Below, piece after piece: positions 1 through 8,822 of a stretch of 64,000 bases of DNA; the stretch's first letter is position 1; the number at the start of each line of letters is the position of its first letter. This DNA is from Nonomuraea sp. NEAU-A123 (GTDB lineage: Bacteria; Actinomycetota; Actinomycetes; Streptosporangiales; Streptosporangiaceae). Below the pieces are notes generated by a model. That model saw nothing but the letters and a program-made list of their open reading frames with translations. It was not told the DNA's origin and made no database searches. A program made the position numbers and the translations under genes. The stretch covers positions 310,001-374,000 of the forward strand of contig NZ_JAHFZZ010000008.1 in NCBI RefSeq assembly GCF_018603905.1, read 5' to 3'.

Positions 1-323
1 CGAACACGCTGCTCCCCGCCGCCCCACCGCCCCTCGACGACCGGGAGCTGGTGAGCTTCTCGCGCATCGAGGCGCACTACTTCAGCCAGGGGTGTTTCCT
101 GAAGGACGGGGAACTGCTCGACGTGGCCGCGATCCGGCACATCCCGTGCGTGATCGTGAACGGCCGCTATGACATGAAGACGCCGCCGGACGCGGCGTGG
201 GACCTGCAGCTCGCCTGGCCGGAGGCGGAGCTGCGGATCGTCGAGGACGCCGGCCACGCGGGCGCCGAGCCCGGCACGCTGCACGAGCTCATCACGGCCA
301 CCGACGGTTACCGGCACCTTTAG
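1..323 (+). CDS. pip: Proline iminopeptidase (alpha/beta hydrolase), C-terminal part
   Basis: The reading frame is open from the left edge (frame starting at base 3) to TAG at 321-323, so the N-terminal part, including the nucleophile serine, lies outside the window. The visible part carries the hallmarks of the proline iminopeptidase C-terminus: an ARIE/SRIEAHYF-type segment, then IPCVIVNGRYDMKTPP (the acidic member of the triad is the Asp in GRYD) and the catalytic His in VEDAGHAG near the end. The family releases N-terminal proline from peptides in the cytoplasm. The ATG/GTG codons inside the visible segment are not credible starts because the homology runs to the edge. The assignment rests on motif recognition only; a related alpha/beta hydrolase is possible. 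Confidence 0.8.
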   Translation, partial: NTLLPAAPPPLDDRELVSFSRIEAHYFSQGCFLKDGELLDVAAIRHIPCVIVNGRYDMKTPPDAAWDLQLAWPEAELRIVEDAGHAGAEPGTLHELITATDGYRHL

Positions 324-387
324 TTATAGACGATCGCTTTTCGTGACAGGAGAATTACTGCCAGCACGCACGAACGAGGAGGGCCCC

Positions 388-840
388 ATGGCGTTCCCCA
401 TCATGAAGCTGGCGGCCGCTCTGATGTTCGCCTGTCCGAGCCCCGTCCCCGTCGCCCCCGCCGGCACCGCGCTGCTCCAGTCGGGTGAGATCCGTTTCCA
501 CACCATCAACGAGGCCAAGGACACCGAGACCATCGTCACGGTGACCGTCCGCGACCGTAGGGGGCAGACCATCGCCCTCCTGACCGGCGTTCTCGGCCAA
601 TGGGCCGAGAACGCCTGGTCGGCCCGCATCCCGCTGAACGTCATCAGCCCGCCCGGAGACCTGGCGCGGCTGTGGGGCGGGACGATCAATGTCCGGATCG
701 ACCCGAAGGGCGAGGACGCCTGGGCCTTCACCTTCCACACGTACCTGCGCTTCTCCAACGGGGAGACGGCCGACGTCTACCAGCGGCAGCTCGCGGTCGT
801 GAACGAGGGCCGCCGCGACTGGACCACGATCATCCGATGA
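388..840 (+). CDS. Small secreted protein of unknown function
   Basis: This encodes 150 aa from ATG 388, preceded by a GAGGAGG Shine-Dalgarno at 376-382. An in-frame ATG at 343 has no comparable ribosome site. The first ~28 residues look like a signal peptide: a short N-region with one Lys, a hydrophobic AAALMFA core, then a Pro/Val/Ala stretch. The mature part is beta-rich (HTINEAKDTETIVTVTV, alternating hydrophobics) and ends with a charged ERGRRDWTTIIR-like tail. I recognise no named domain. It sits 64 bp after the iminopeptidase and ends before a strong hairpin at 926. It is probably exported; its role is unknown. Confidence 0.65.
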   Translation: MAFPIMKLAAALMFACPSPVPVAPAGTALLQSGEIRFHTINEAKDTETIVTVTVRDRRGQTIALLTGVLGQWAENAWSARIPLNVISPPGDLARLWGGTINVRIDPKGEDAWAFTFHTYLRFSNGETADVYQRQLAVVNEGRRDWTTIIR

Positions 841-925
841 CGAGCGACTTGCCGAAAGTGCGGGCCGCCGGCCGGATTTTGCTCCACTCTTGATCGGTGA
901 CCGTCGGCCAGGTCACCAAGAGGCT

Positions 926-960
926 CCCGGGCCCGCCCCAGAGGCGGGCCCGGGTTATTT
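926..960 (+). terminator. Intrinsic terminator between convergent genes
   Basis: There is a perfect 12-bp stem, cccgggcccgcc (926-937) against ggcgggcccggg (943-954), with the 5-nt loop ccaga and a TTATTT tail on the plus strand. It lies between the small secreted protein and the convergent subtilase gene, whose stop codon is at 960-962, so it probably serves both. The T-rich tail favours the plus-strand transcript. Confidence 0.8.
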
Positions 961-3900
961 CACGAGACCTTGTCGGGCCGCTCCGAGATGCGGATGGCGT
1001 TGACGATCGTCTTGCCCTCCCGCGTGGCGAAGCGGACGTTGAGCTGGCCGTCGGTGACCTTCACCGTGTACTGCCTGCTGACGGCCGTGTACGTGCCCGC
1101 CTCCAGCGCCAGGTCGAGCGCCGGGATCGCGAGCTGGCCCTCGACGAGCACGTCGAAGACCCGGCGGCCGATCTGCGTCGACTTGACGTCGGCGAAGTCC
1201 AGCTCGACGGTGTACGTCCCGGCCGGCACGTTGTCGAAGCGGTACTCCAGCATCCCCTCGCGAGCCGTCTTGAACAGCGCCTGGTCGTCGGTGCCCTTGA
1301 TGGTCTTGGACGAGGTGCTCGTACTGGTCGAGGTGGCGATGTACCCGTAACCGCCCGCGGTGTACTTCTTGTCGGGCGTCCAGGCGTCACCCGCGGTGTC
1401 GGTCACGGCCTTGGTGCCGCCGGCCTCCACGGCCACCTGGAGCTTGGGCACCACGACCGTCACCGCGATCTCGATGACCGGCTGCCGCCCGCTGGCCGAC
1501 TTCACGATCAGCTTGCCCGAGCGGAGCGTGCCCGGCAGGACGCCGGCGCTGGACACCGTGACCTTCAGTGTCACCGCCTGCCCCTTGGCGAGGTCGCCCG
1601 CCGTCGGCGTGACGCCGATCCAGCCCTGTGCCGGATCGGTGGTGACGGTGTACGCCGTGGGCGAGCCGAGGTTGGTCAGCTCCATCGTGCGGGTTCGGGT
1701 GGCGTTCGTGGGCAGCACCACGGTCAGCTCGCTCACCGAGGGGCTGACCCGGCCGGTGATCAGCGCGGTGTCGATCCTGGTGACCGTCGTCGGGGCGATC
1801 GTCACGGTCTTGGTGAACGTGCCGTAATGCTCCTTCGACACCTGCACCTCGTAGTCGCCGGCCAGGACCTGCCCGTAGAAGGCGCCGTCCTCACCGGTGG
1901 TGTAGGTGGCCACGTCGCCCACCTTCACCGTCGCGCCCGCCAGCGGCTTGCCGTCGTTGGCGTCGGTGACGGTGCCCGTCACCAGGCCGTGCCTGCTAGC
2001 GATGAACGTCAGACTCTGCCCGTTGGCCAGTGCGACCTCCTCGTAGGAGTACTGGAACGCGTCGGTGCCCGCCGCGTTCTCGACCCCGACCGTCGCACTG
2101 GTGCCCTTGTCGCGCTCGCTCTCGATGTCCTTGTAGCGGTAGCTCATCGTCCCGTCCTCGCCCAGCAGCGCCGCGAACGAGACGCGCTGGTCGGTGGCCG
2201 AGTAGAACTTCACGTTGCGCCACTCGACCACGAACTGGCGGTGCGGCGCCGTACCCGTGACGCCGGTGTAGATACCGCTGTCGGCGTCCACCACCAGGTC
2301 GTCCCAGTACGGGTAGACGGCGTTGTTGGGCGTAGCCGTGCTGGGCAGCCGGCCGTTGCTGCCGGTGACGATCTTGTCGGTGGCGAAGGTGGCGAACCCG
2401 TTGGTGCTGATCCACGCCCGGCTCTGCCCCACGCCGTAGAACGGGACCGGGAACGGCAGGTTCACCTGCTGCGCCTCGTCGTCGCCCGTGAGCGCGAGCT
2501 TCTCGGTGCCCGCGACGTATGGCTCAGCGGCGCTCCGGCAGGTGTAGCCGAAGTTGTCGCCACGCAACGGCAGCTCGATGTCCTTGGTCACGTCCCCGGC
2601 CACCGTGACGGACGCCGTGGCGCCGCTGGAGCAGCGGGAGACTGGGGTGATCTTGAGGTCGTAGGTGCCGTTCGGCAGTGACAGCCGGTAGCGGCCCGCG
2701 GCGTCGGTGACCGCGCTGACGGGCGTGCCGACCGCCTCGATCTTGGCGCCCGGCTCCGGCGTGCCCGCCGTGCTGACCGTGCCGGTCACCACGCCCGCGG
2801 CCTGCAGGGTCATCGCCACGTCGGCCGTGGTGCTCTGCTCGGCCGTGATCGTCGCCGTCGCGGTGCCCTTGTCGTAGCCGAACTTCTCCGCGGCGATCTG
2901 GTAGTCGCCCGGCAGCAGGCGCGGGATGGCGTACGTCCCGTCCGACCCCGTGATCACCGTACGGCTCAGCGGCCCGGACAGGTTGACCGTGGCACCGGAC
3001 ACCGGGCTGCCCCCGGCGGTCACCGTGCCCTTGAGGTCGCCGAGACCCCCGCGCGGCGCGGCCTGCACCGCGGCGAAGGCGTCCAGGCGGCCCTCGCCCC
3101 AGACGTTGTTGTCGGCGGCGGTGCCACCGCAACTGGTGTCGTTGACGTCGATCGCGGTGCTGTCGAGCAGCGGCCGGGTGGCGGCCACGTCACCCTGCAG
3201 CCCGGGAGACGCCGACCAGATCAGCGCCACCGTCGCCGCCAGGTGCGGCGAGGCCATCGACGTGCCCGTGTAGCTGTCGTAGCCGTTGCCGGGCACCGAG
3301 GAGCGGACGTTCACGGCGGGGGCGGCGAGGTTCGGCTTGATCTCGCCGTTCTCGCCCTCGCCCTTGCTGGAGCGGGCGTACAGAACATTGTTGATGTCGA
3401 AGCCGCCCGCGCTGTAGCTGATCGCGTACTGTCCGGGCGACCCGCTGGTACGGCAGGCGGGCCCCTCGTTGCCGTTGGCGAAGGCCGGGAAGATGCCGGC
3501 GGCGATCCACGCCTCGACGGTCTCCTTGTACCAGGGGTCGAAGCCGGCGCCGCCCCAGGAGTTGTTGACGATGTCGGGGGCCAGGTCGGGGCGCGGGTTG
3601 GCGCCGTTCAGGTCGGTCGGGGCGAGCATCCACTGGCCCGCGGCGAGCAGCGAGGCGTCGGTGCAGGTGTTGACCTCGCAGCCCTTGGCGGCGATCCACT
3701 TGGCGCCCGGCGCGACCCCGATGCCGTTGGCGCCGACCATGGTGCCCATGACGTGCGTGCCGTGCCCGAGGTTGTCACAGGGCACCGCGCTCGGGCAGAT
3801 GTGCGCGGGGTCGAACCAGTTGTAGTTGTGGTCGAGGGAGCCGTCCGGGCTCCTGCCACGGTAGGCCGCGGCCAGCTCGGGGTGGTCGAACTGGGCGCCG

Positions 3901-4460
3901 CTGTCGATGGTGCCGACCACGATGCCTTCGCCGCGGTCGGTTAACTCGTTCCAGACGCGCGGGGCGTTGATCCGGTCGATGTTCCACTCGACGGCGTTGA
4001 CCTTCGCCTCGGCCTTACCGGGGTCCGGCTTCGGCAGCGACACGGTCCGTACCGGGTCGATGCGCTCCACGTCCGCCAGGGCGGCGATCTCGGCCGCCAG
4101 CTTGGCGTCGGCGGTCACTCTGACGGCGTTGACGATCCAGTACGGGGTGTAGTCGGCCTGGTGGGACTCCAGGAGTTTCCGCAGGGCCGCCTGCGAGGTG
4201 TCGGCCTTGGCAGTCTTGGCCTCGAAGACCTGCTCGGCCTTGTCGTCCTTGGTCGTGGCCCGGCGGGCGCCGCTGAGGTCGGCGGTGCCCTTCATGCGTA
4301 CCCAGAAGGTGGCCTTTCCGTCGGCGGCCAGGTCGGCCTGGACGGATTTGTTGATCTTGCCCGGGTCGGGCGCGGCTTGGGCCACGCCCTGAGGGAGGAT
4401 GAGGGTGACAGCGGCGGCGACCGCGATCAATATCGCACGCCAATGGGGGGTGGACGGCAC
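960..4460 (-). CDS. Secreted S8 subtilisin-like protease with carboxypeptidase-regulatory-like and malectin-type domains
   Basis: This 1166-aa protein starts at an ATG preceded by GGAGAG. It has a Sec signal peptide ending near AQA-AP (residue ~30) and an I9-like propeptide region (to ~150). The S8 catalytic domain has Asp186 (GTIDSGAQFDHPE), His233 (GHGTHV), oxyanion Asn331 (ANGNEG) and Ser401 (GTSMASPH), so all catalytic residues are present. Downstream are three carboxypeptidase-D regulatory-like beta modules (starting ~475, ~555 and ~830), a beta-rich WISTNGFATF module between the second and third, and a C-terminal malectin-like carbohydrate-binding domain (about the last 165 residues). 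It is predicted to be an extracellular protease tethered to glycans or large substrates. It is monocistronic and shares a 15-bp upstream motif with the disulfide-peptide operon at 52.3 kb. Confidence 0.92.
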   Translation of the reverse strand: MPSTPHWRAILIAVAAAVTLILPQGVAQAAPDPGKINKSVQADLAADGKATFWVRMKGTADLSGARRATTKDDKAEQVFEAKTAKADTSQAALRKLLESHQADYTPYWIVNAVRVTADAKLAAEIAALADVERIDPVRTVSLPKPDPGKAEAKVNAVEWNIDRINAPRVWNELTDRGEGIVVGTIDSGAQFDHPELAAAYRGRSPDGSLDHNYNWFDPAHICPSAVPCDNLGHGTHVMGTMVGANGIGVAPGAKWIAAKGCEVNTCTDASLLAAGQWMLAPTDLNGANPRPDLAPDIVNNSWGGAGFDPWYKETVEAWIAAGIFPAFANGNEGPACRTSGSPGQYAISYSAGGFDINNVLYARSSKGEGENGEIKPNLAAPAVNVRSSVPGNGYDSYTGTSMASPHLAATVALIWSASPGLQGDVAATRPLLDSTAIDVNDTSCGGTAADNNVWGEGRLDAFAAVQAAPRGGLGDLKGTVTAGGSPVSGATVNLSGPLSRTVITGSDGTYAIPRLLPGDYQIAAEKFGYDKGTATATITAEQSTTADVAMTLQAAGVVTGTVSTAGTPEPGAKIEAVGTPVSAVTDAAGRYRLSLPNGTYDLKITPVSRCSSGATASVTVAGDVTKDIELPLRGDNFGYTCRSAAEPYVAGTEKLALTGDDEAQQVNLPFPVPFYGVGQSRAWISTNGFATFATDKIVTGSNGRLPSTATPNNAVYPYWDDLVVDADSGIYTGVTGTAPHRQFVVEWRNVKFYSATDQRVSFAALLGEDGTMSYRYKDIESERDKGTSATVGVENAAGTDAFQYSYEEVALANGQSLTFIASRHGLVTGTVTDANDGKPLAGATVKVGDVATYTTGEDGAFYGQVLAGDYEVQVSKEHYGTFTKTVTIAPTTVTRIDTALITGRVSPSVSELTVVLPTNATRTRTMELTNLGSPTAYTVTTDPAQGWIGVTPTAGDLAKGQAVTLKVTVSSAGVLPGTLRSGKLIVKSASGRQPVIEIAVTVVVPKLQVAVEAGGTKAVTDTAGDAWTPDKKYTAGGYGYIATSTSTSTSSKTIKGTDDQALFKTAREGMLEYRFDNVPAGTYTVELDFADVKSTQIGRRVFDVLVEGQLAIPALDLALEAGTYTAVSRQYTVKVTDGQLNVRFATREGKTIVNAIRISERPDKVS

Positions 4461-4541
4461 ACGCTCTCCTTCACGCCATGGGAGTAGAGCTGATCTTTAC
4501 GCCTATGGGGAGAACAGTGGAGAGAACGTGTCAGCTTTGCA

Positions 4542-4556
4542 AGGGTCTGACCGCAA
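4542..4556 (-). promoter_or_regulatory. Shared upstream motif TTGCGGTCAGACCCT (copy 1)
   Basis: On the minus strand the 15-mer TTGCGGTCAGACCCT begins 96 bp upstream of the subtilase start. An identical 15-mer occurs on the same strand at 52327-52341, 69-83 bp upstream of the first gene of the cysteine-rich peptide operon, where its TTGCGG could act as a -35 box. Function is inferred only from the repeated sequence and similar placement. Confidence 0.3.
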
Positions 4557-4561
4557 CAAGA

Positions 4562-4575
4562 CATGACATGTCATG
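4562..4575. promoter_or_regulatory. 14-bp perfect palindrome upstream of the subtilase gene
   Basis: The sequence catgacatgtcatg is its own reverse complement. It lies in an AT-richer stretch between the end of uppS and the subtilase start, about 100 bp upstream of the latter, where a dimeric repressor or activator could bind. No cognate regulator is adjacent. Confidence 0.35.
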
Positions 4576-4610
4576 AAATGTAATCTCGACGACTCATCGT
4601 CGGAGGTGCT

Positions 4611-5384
4611 CTAGACCTGGTTCGGCAGCGCCCCGCCGTAGCGCCTGTCGCGCTTGGCGTAGATCTCGCACGCCTCCCACAGGTCGCGGCGGTCGAAGTC
4701 CGGCCAGAGCCGGTCGAGGAACACCATCTCGGCGTAGGCCGACTGCCACAGCAGGAAGTTGGAGAACCGCTGCTCCCCCGACGACCGCACGAACAGGTCG
4801 ACCTCCGGGATCTCCGGCTCGTCGAGATAGCGGGCGAACACCTTCTCGTTGACCTTCGACGGCTTGACCCGGCCCGCCGCGATGTCGTTCGCCAGCCGCA
4901 GCGCGGCCTCGACGATCTCCGCCTGGCCGCCGTAGTTGACGCAGAACTGCAACGTCAGCTTGCGGTTGCGCTCGGTCAGCTCCTCGGCGCTCTGCAACTC
5001 GGAGATCACGCTCTTCCACAGCCGGCCCGGCTTGCCCGCCCAGCGCACCCGTACGCCCATCGCGTGCAACTCGTCGCGACGGCGGCGGATGACGTCGCGG
5101 TTGAAGCCCATGAGGAAGCGGACCTCGTCGGGCGAGCGCTTCCAGTTCTCCGTGGAGAAGGCGTATGCCGACAGGTAGGGAATGCCCAGCTCCAGCGCGC
5201 CCTCGATGACGTCGAACAACGACGCCTCGCCCGCCTTGTGCCCCTCGGTGCGTGGCAGCCCGCGGGCCTTGGCCCAGCGGCCGTTGCCGTCCATGATGAT
5301 GGCCACATGTTTGGGCACCAGGTCACGCGGGATCGGCGGCGGGACCGCGCCGGACGGGTGCGGGGTCGGTGGTCGGACGTTCAC
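4611..5384 (-). CDS. uppS: Polyprenyl (undecaprenyl-type) diphosphate synthase, cis-prenyltransferase
   Basis: This 257-aa cytosolic/membrane-associated enzyme condenses isopentenyl diphosphate onto an allylic primer to make the cis-polyprenyl lipid carrier for peptidoglycan and other wall glycans. The family motifs are clear: HVAIIMDGNGRWA with catalytic Asp32, FSTENWKRS, and the SSGEQRFSNFLLWQ segment with its conserved Arg and Ser. The start is GTG 5384, which overlaps the recO stop as GTGA and is preceded by AGAGAGGGAG. The open frame extends further upstream through recO, but that part is not credible coding. The recO-uppS pairing with translational coupling is usual in actinomycetes. 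In mycobacteria the equivalent enzymes make decaprenyl rather than undecaprenyl chains, so product length is not fixed by the sequence. Confidence 0.95.
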   Translation of the reverse strand: MNVRPPTPHPSGAVPPPIPRDLVPKHVAIIMDGNGRWAKARGLPRTEGHKAGEASLFDVIEGALELGIPYLSAYAFSTENWKRSPDEVRFLMGFNRDVIRRRRDELHAMGVRVRWAGKPGRLWKSVISELQSAEELTERNRKLTLQFCVNYGGQAEIVEAALRLANDIAAGRVKPSKVNEKVFARYLDEPEIPEVDLFVRSSGEQRFSNFLLWQSAYAEMVFLDRLWPDFDRRDLWEACEIYAKRDRRYGGALPNQV

Positions 5385-6115
5385 ACGGGCTCCCTCTCTA
5401 CGTGTCGGAGAGAGCGTATTCCGTGTTCGAGGTGCCATTGCAGATATGCGGCGACCAGGCCGCTGCACTCGCCGCGATGCCGCGCCTGTGACGCGTCGGC
5501 CGCGGCCCAGTCGCCGCGCAGCAGCGCGGTCATGAGCCCGATCGTCTCCCCCGCGGGCACCACCGATCCGGCCGGTTTGCACGCCCCGCACACCACGCCA
5601 CCTGCCACGATGGCGAACGCCCTGATCGCCGGGGCCCGGCACCTGGCGCACGCGTCCAGCGCGGGGGCGTAGCCGGCGACCGCCAGCGAACGCAGGAAGT
5701 AGGCGTCGAGCACCAGCCTGGCCTCGTGCTCGCCGTCGGCCAGCGTGCGCAGCCCGCCCACCAGCAGCAGGAACTGCCGCAGCGCCGGCTCCTTCTCGCC
5801 GTGCGTCAGCCGGTCGGCGGTCTCCAGCATCGCCGTGCCCGCGGTGTAGCGGGGGTAGTCGATCGCCAGGGCCTCGCCGTAGGGCCTGATGGTCTCCGCC
5901 TGCGTGACGACGTCGAGCGTACGGCCGGTGTGAAGCTGCAGGTCGACGTGGGTGAACGGCTCCAGCCTGGCCCCGAAGCGCGAGGTGGTGCGGCGCACGC
6001 CCTTCGCGACCGCCCGGACCTTGCCGGTGCGCTTGGCCAGGATGGTGACGATGCGGTCGGCCTCGCCGAGCTTCTGCGTACGCAGAATGACGCCCTCGTC
6101 ACGATAGAGACTCAC
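5381..6115 (-). CDS. recO: DNA repair protein RecO
   Basis: This 244-aa protein of the RecFOR recombination pathway helps load RecA on SSB-coated single-stranded gaps. The N-terminus (SLYRDEGVILRTQKLGEADRI) is the typical RecO OB-fold entry. The C-terminal half has the zinc-binding pattern CxxC (CARC) and CxxC (CGAC) about 17 residues apart. The start is GTG 6115. It overlaps uppS by 4 nt (GTGA) and is the upstream member of that pair. Length and motifs are normal for the family. Confidence 0.95.
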   Translation of the reverse strand: MSLYRDEGVILRTQKLGEADRIVTILAKRTGKVRAVAKGVRRTTSRFGARLEPFTHVDLQLHTGRTLDVVTQAETIRPYGEALAIDYPRYTAGTAMLETADRLTHGEKEPALRQFLLLVGGLRTLADGEHEARLVLDAYFLRSLAVAGYAPALDACARCRAPAIRAFAIVAGGVVCGACKPAGSVVPAGETIGLMTALLRGDWAAADASQARHRGECSGLVAAYLQWHLEHGIRSLRHVEREPV

Positions 6116-6267
6116 TCGCCTATCCTATGGCGCGCGAAGGTCATGCTCGGCTGGAGCGGCTTCGCGGACCTCGGATGGAGCGACTTTGTGGAACCCTCAC
6201 TAGACTTTGACGTCCGTCCCCGCTCTACCCGTTGTTCAACCCCCCGCAACCGCCTCGAAAGGGAGTC

Positions 6268-7776
6268 ATGACCCGCGTGGTCCTGCTGGGCTCTTCGCCC
6301 GGCCCTGACACCGCTCCGACCGGCCTGAGGCTGGCCGCGCTGCCTGGCAATCCCACCGTGGCCGAACGGCTGCGCAGCCAGATCCTCTCCCTGGATCCGC
6401 AGCCGGCCATGATCGAGCCCGGCGACCTGGCCACCGCTCTGCGCGCGCTGGCCGATGTCGCCGAGTCCGCAACGGAGAACCTGTTCCTGATCCCGGACAA
6501 CTCGATCGTCCACGACGAGCTGATCTACCAGATCACCAAGGCCAAGCGCGGTGCGCTGGCCCTCGTCGCCAAGGAGCCACGTCCGGACACAGCCGATCAG
6601 GCGCAGGAGGAGATCGTCCCGATCGACGAGGCGGAGCCGGAGATCGGGCTCAACACCCTCGAAGGGCTGCCCGTCCGCGCGCGCGCCGGCAAGTCCCGCA
6701 TCATCTCCGTCGGCACCGCCAACCACGCGGTGACCAGACCCAACACAGTGCTGCTCGGTCCCCTGCACGTGAGCGCCAGGAACGCTCCCCTGCTGGCCGA
6801 GACCTGCCGTGAGCTCGCCGGCATGGCCGACGCGTTCGGCGCCGACGACGACCTGATCCAGCTGATCGTCTTCGGCCTGGTCCGCAACGGCATGTCGGTC
6901 GGCATCCGCGGCCGCCGCGACCTCTTCTACCGCCGGGTCACCACTCAGGAGGAGGCCAACGAGGCCGCCACCGAGATGTCCGGCATCGACGAGGACCGGG
7001 CCAGGCTGGACAACGCGGTCAAGGGCGCGGACGGCTTCTTCACCACCTATTTCGTCTCCACCTACTCCCGCTTCATCGCCCGGTGGGCCGCCAGGCGGGG
7101 CCTGACGCCCAACCAGGTGACGCTCATCTCGATCGCCCTCGGCGTGCTGGCCGCGGCCTGCTTCGCCACCGGCGAGCGGCCGTGGATGGTGGCGGGCGGG
7201 GTGCTGATCTACTTCGCCTTCGTCTTCGACTGCGTCGACGGCCAGGTCGCCCGCTACGCCCGCAAGTTCGGCGTGCTCGGCGCGTGGCTTGACGCCACCT
7301 TCGACCGGTTCAAGGAGTACGTCGTCTTCGCCGGTCTGGCCGTCGGCTGGGTCGTGTCGGGTCATGGCGACGACATCTGGATCCTCGCGCTGGCGGCACT
7401 CGGTCTGCAGTCCGTACGCCATCTGCTCGACTTCTCCTTCGGCATCTCCAACCGCCGCAAGCCGCCCGCCCAGCTGCCCACGCTTCCCCTGGACGCCCCC
7501 GATGACCGCGCCCTGCGCAAGGCGCTGGAGCGGCGTAAGGTGGAGCGCAGCCAGGGCATCCGCGGCGTGCTGAAGATGTGGAGCCGCGCCGGGCGGTTCC
7601 GAGCGGTGCACTGGGCGCGTAAGATGATCGTCTTCCCCATCGGCGAGCGGTTCGCGGCCATCGCGATCACCGCCGCCCTCTTCGACGCCCGCATCACCTT
7701 CCTCACGCTGGTGATCTGGGGCTCCGTCGCCGCCGCCTACACCCTCACCGGACGCCTCATGAGGTCGCTCGCATGA
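6268..7776 (+). CDS. CDP-alcohol phosphatidyltransferase family protein with N-terminal Rossmann-like domain
   Basis: This 502-aa protein starts at ATG 6268, with AAAGGGAG just upstream; an earlier in-frame codon at 6232 lacks a ribosome site. Residues ~1-230 form a soluble alpha/beta region (opening TRVVLLGSSPGP) that may be nucleotidyltransferase-like. The C-terminal half is a membrane CDP-alcohol phosphotransferase with the full signature D-G-x2-A-R-x8-G-x3-D-x3-D (Asp324, Asp342, Asp346) and several membrane helices. Such enzymes transfer a phospho-alcohol from a CDP donor onto an acceptor such as inositol phosphate or a lipid; the acceptor cannot be told here. Its stop overlaps the next gene as ATGA, so the two are probably translated together. 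Confidence 0.85.
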   Translation: MTRVVLLGSSPGPDTAPTGLRLAALPGNPTVAERLRSQILSLDPQPAMIEPGDLATALRALADVAESATENLFLIPDNSIVHDELIYQITKAKRGALALVAKEPRPDTADQAQEEIVPIDEAEPEIGLNTLEGLPVRARAGKSRIISVGTANHAVTRPNTVLLGPLHVSARNAPLLAETCRELAGMADAFGADDDLIQLIVFGLVRNGMSVGIRGRRDLFYRRVTTQEEANEAATEMSGIDEDRARLDNAVKGADGFFTTYFVSTYSRFIARWAARRGLTPNQVTLISIALGVLAAACFATGERPWMVAGGVLIYFAFVFDCVDGQVARYARKFGVLGAWLDATFDRFKEYVVFAGLAVGWVVSGHGDDIWILALAALGLQSVRHLLDFSFGISNRRKPPAQLPTLPLDAPDDRALRKALERRKVERSQGIRGVLKMWSRAGRFRAVHWARKMIVFPIGERFAAIAITAALFDARITFLTLVIWGSVAAAYTLTGRLMRSLA

Positions 7777-8492
7777 TCACCGCACCACTGGCCGCAGGCA
7801 CCCCCACGCCGGATCCCGACGAGGAACGCCGCCGCATCCAGACCGCCCGCCTACTCGCCTACCGCGACGACGGCCCTCTCGTCCACGCGCTGGCCGGCCG
7901 CATCGGCAAGGGCATCCCACCGGTGCCGGCCACGCTCATCGCCCTGCTGGCGGTCGTGGCCATCACGGTCGCCGGGGTGCTGAAGCCTGGCCCGATCCTG
8001 CTCGTGCCACCGCTGCTCATGCTCCTGCTGGTGCTGCCGACCGCGCCACGCGACCACCTGGGCCGCCTCGACTGGCTCACCCCGCCGCTGCTGCGCGGCG
8101 CCGAGTTCCTCACGATCATCGTGGTGGGGCTGGCGGCCGACGTGCCGAAGTGGCTGCTGTTCGTGCTCGTGTACGTGGTGGGTTATCACACGTACGACAC
8201 CGTCTACCGGACGCGGCAGAGCATCTGGCCGCCCGCCTGGGTTTTCCACGCGGGGCTCGGCTGGGAGCTGCGGCTGCTGATCATCGGTGTGGGCGCGGCG
8301 CTGGGCTGGCTGACGCCGGTGCTGGCGGTGCTGACGGCGTACCTGTTCGTGCTGTTCGCGGTGGAGAGCGTGACCAGCTGGGTCCGCCTCGACAAGGCCT
8401 CCGCCCAGGCGGGCGCCGACGCCGAACAGGACCTGGAGGCGTCCCCCGAAGACGCCATGGAGCAGGCCACCGGAGAAGCCGAAAAGGGCTGA
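7773..8492 (+). CDS. DUF5941-type multi-spanning membrane protein
   Basis: This 239-aa protein starts at ATG 7773 inside the ATGA overlap with the phosphatidyltransferase gene. It has a hydrophilic N-terminus (DPDEERRRIQTARLLAYRDD), about five or six membrane helices from residue ~50 to ~205, and a highly acidic, Ala/Glu-rich tail (EQDLEASPEDAMEQ). I recognise the N-terminal and YHTYDTVYRTRQ segments as DUF5941, which in other actinomycetes I recall fused behind a CDP-alcohol phosphatidyltransferase. Here the two parts are separate but coupled. The biochemical role is unknown; it is presumably a partner of the upstream enzyme in lipid or glycolipid synthesis. Confidence 0.7.
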   Translation: MITAPLAAGTPTPDPDEERRRIQTARLLAYRDDGPLVHALAGRIGKGIPPVPATLIALLAVVAITVAGVLKPGPILLVPPLLMLLLVLPTAPRDHLGRLDWLTPPLLRGAEFLTIIVVGLAADVPKWLLFVLVYVVGYHTYDTVYRTRQSIWPPAWVFHAGLGWELRLLIIGVGAALGWLTPVLAVLTAYLFVLFAVESVTSWVRLDKASAQAGADAEQDLEASPEDAMEQATGEAEKG

Positions 8493-8506
8493 TCTTCTTC
8501 CTGCTA

Positions 8507-8551
8507 CGCCATCCCCGTGACGACGTGTCCCGGGGATGGCGTTTCTCTTTT
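8507..8551 (+). terminator. Intrinsic terminator after the DUF5941 gene
   Basis: An 11-bp perfect stem, cgccatccccg (8507-8517) against cggggatggcg (8531-8541), with a 13-nt loop is followed by TTTCTCTTTT. It lies 15 bp after the DUF5941 stop codon and ends the two-gene operon. Confidence 0.85.
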
Positions 8552-8588
8552 ACTGTTGCTCCCGGCCCCTGACGGGGGCAACGTCTCG

Positions 8589-8822
8589 TCAGGAGCGGGG
8601 GGTGAAGGACAGCAGGTCGCCGGGCTGGCAGCCGAGGACCTCGCAGATCTTGCTCAGCGTGGAGAACCGGATCGCCTTGGCGCGGTTGTTCTTGAGGATC
8701 GACAGGTTCACGTTGGTGATCCCCACCCTGTCGGCCAGCTCCACGAGCGTCATGCCGCGCTCTTCGAGCAACTGATCCAGATGCACCTCGACGGCGTGCT
8801 CGGGGTTTTCGGCGGGCGGCAT
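8589..8822 (-). CDS. Small XRE/Cro-type helix-turn-helix regulator
   Basis: This 77-aa protein starts at ATG 8822, which shares one base with the stop of the upstream DUF2975 gene (TGATG). It is a single HTH domain: LLEERGMTLVELADRVGITNVNLSILKNNRAKAI covers helices 2-4, and RFSTLSKICEVLGCQPGDLL is the conserved closing part of this YozG/HTH_26-like family. Such proteins are usually encoded next to a DUF2975 membrane protein, as here. The pair is probably autoregulated through the TATCG half-sites at 9546-9582. An open extension upstream of ATG 8822 is shadow sequence of the neighbour. Confidence 0.88.
   Translation of the reverse strand: MPPAENPEHAVEVHLDQLLEERGMTLVELADRVGITNVNLSILKNNRAKAIRFSTLSKICEVLGCQPGDLLSFTPRS

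Noticed and set aside
897..2681. Long plus-strand open frame opposite the subtilase gene
   Set aside because: It is antisense to a gene with clear S8 motifs, is made of Arg/Gly/Val/Leu-rich low-information sequence, and results from high GC at third codon positions.
6112..7611. 499-codon minus-strand frame opposite the CDP-alcohol phosphatidyltransferase
   Set aside because: The plus-strand gene has a full catalytic signature; the antisense frame has biased composition and no domain.
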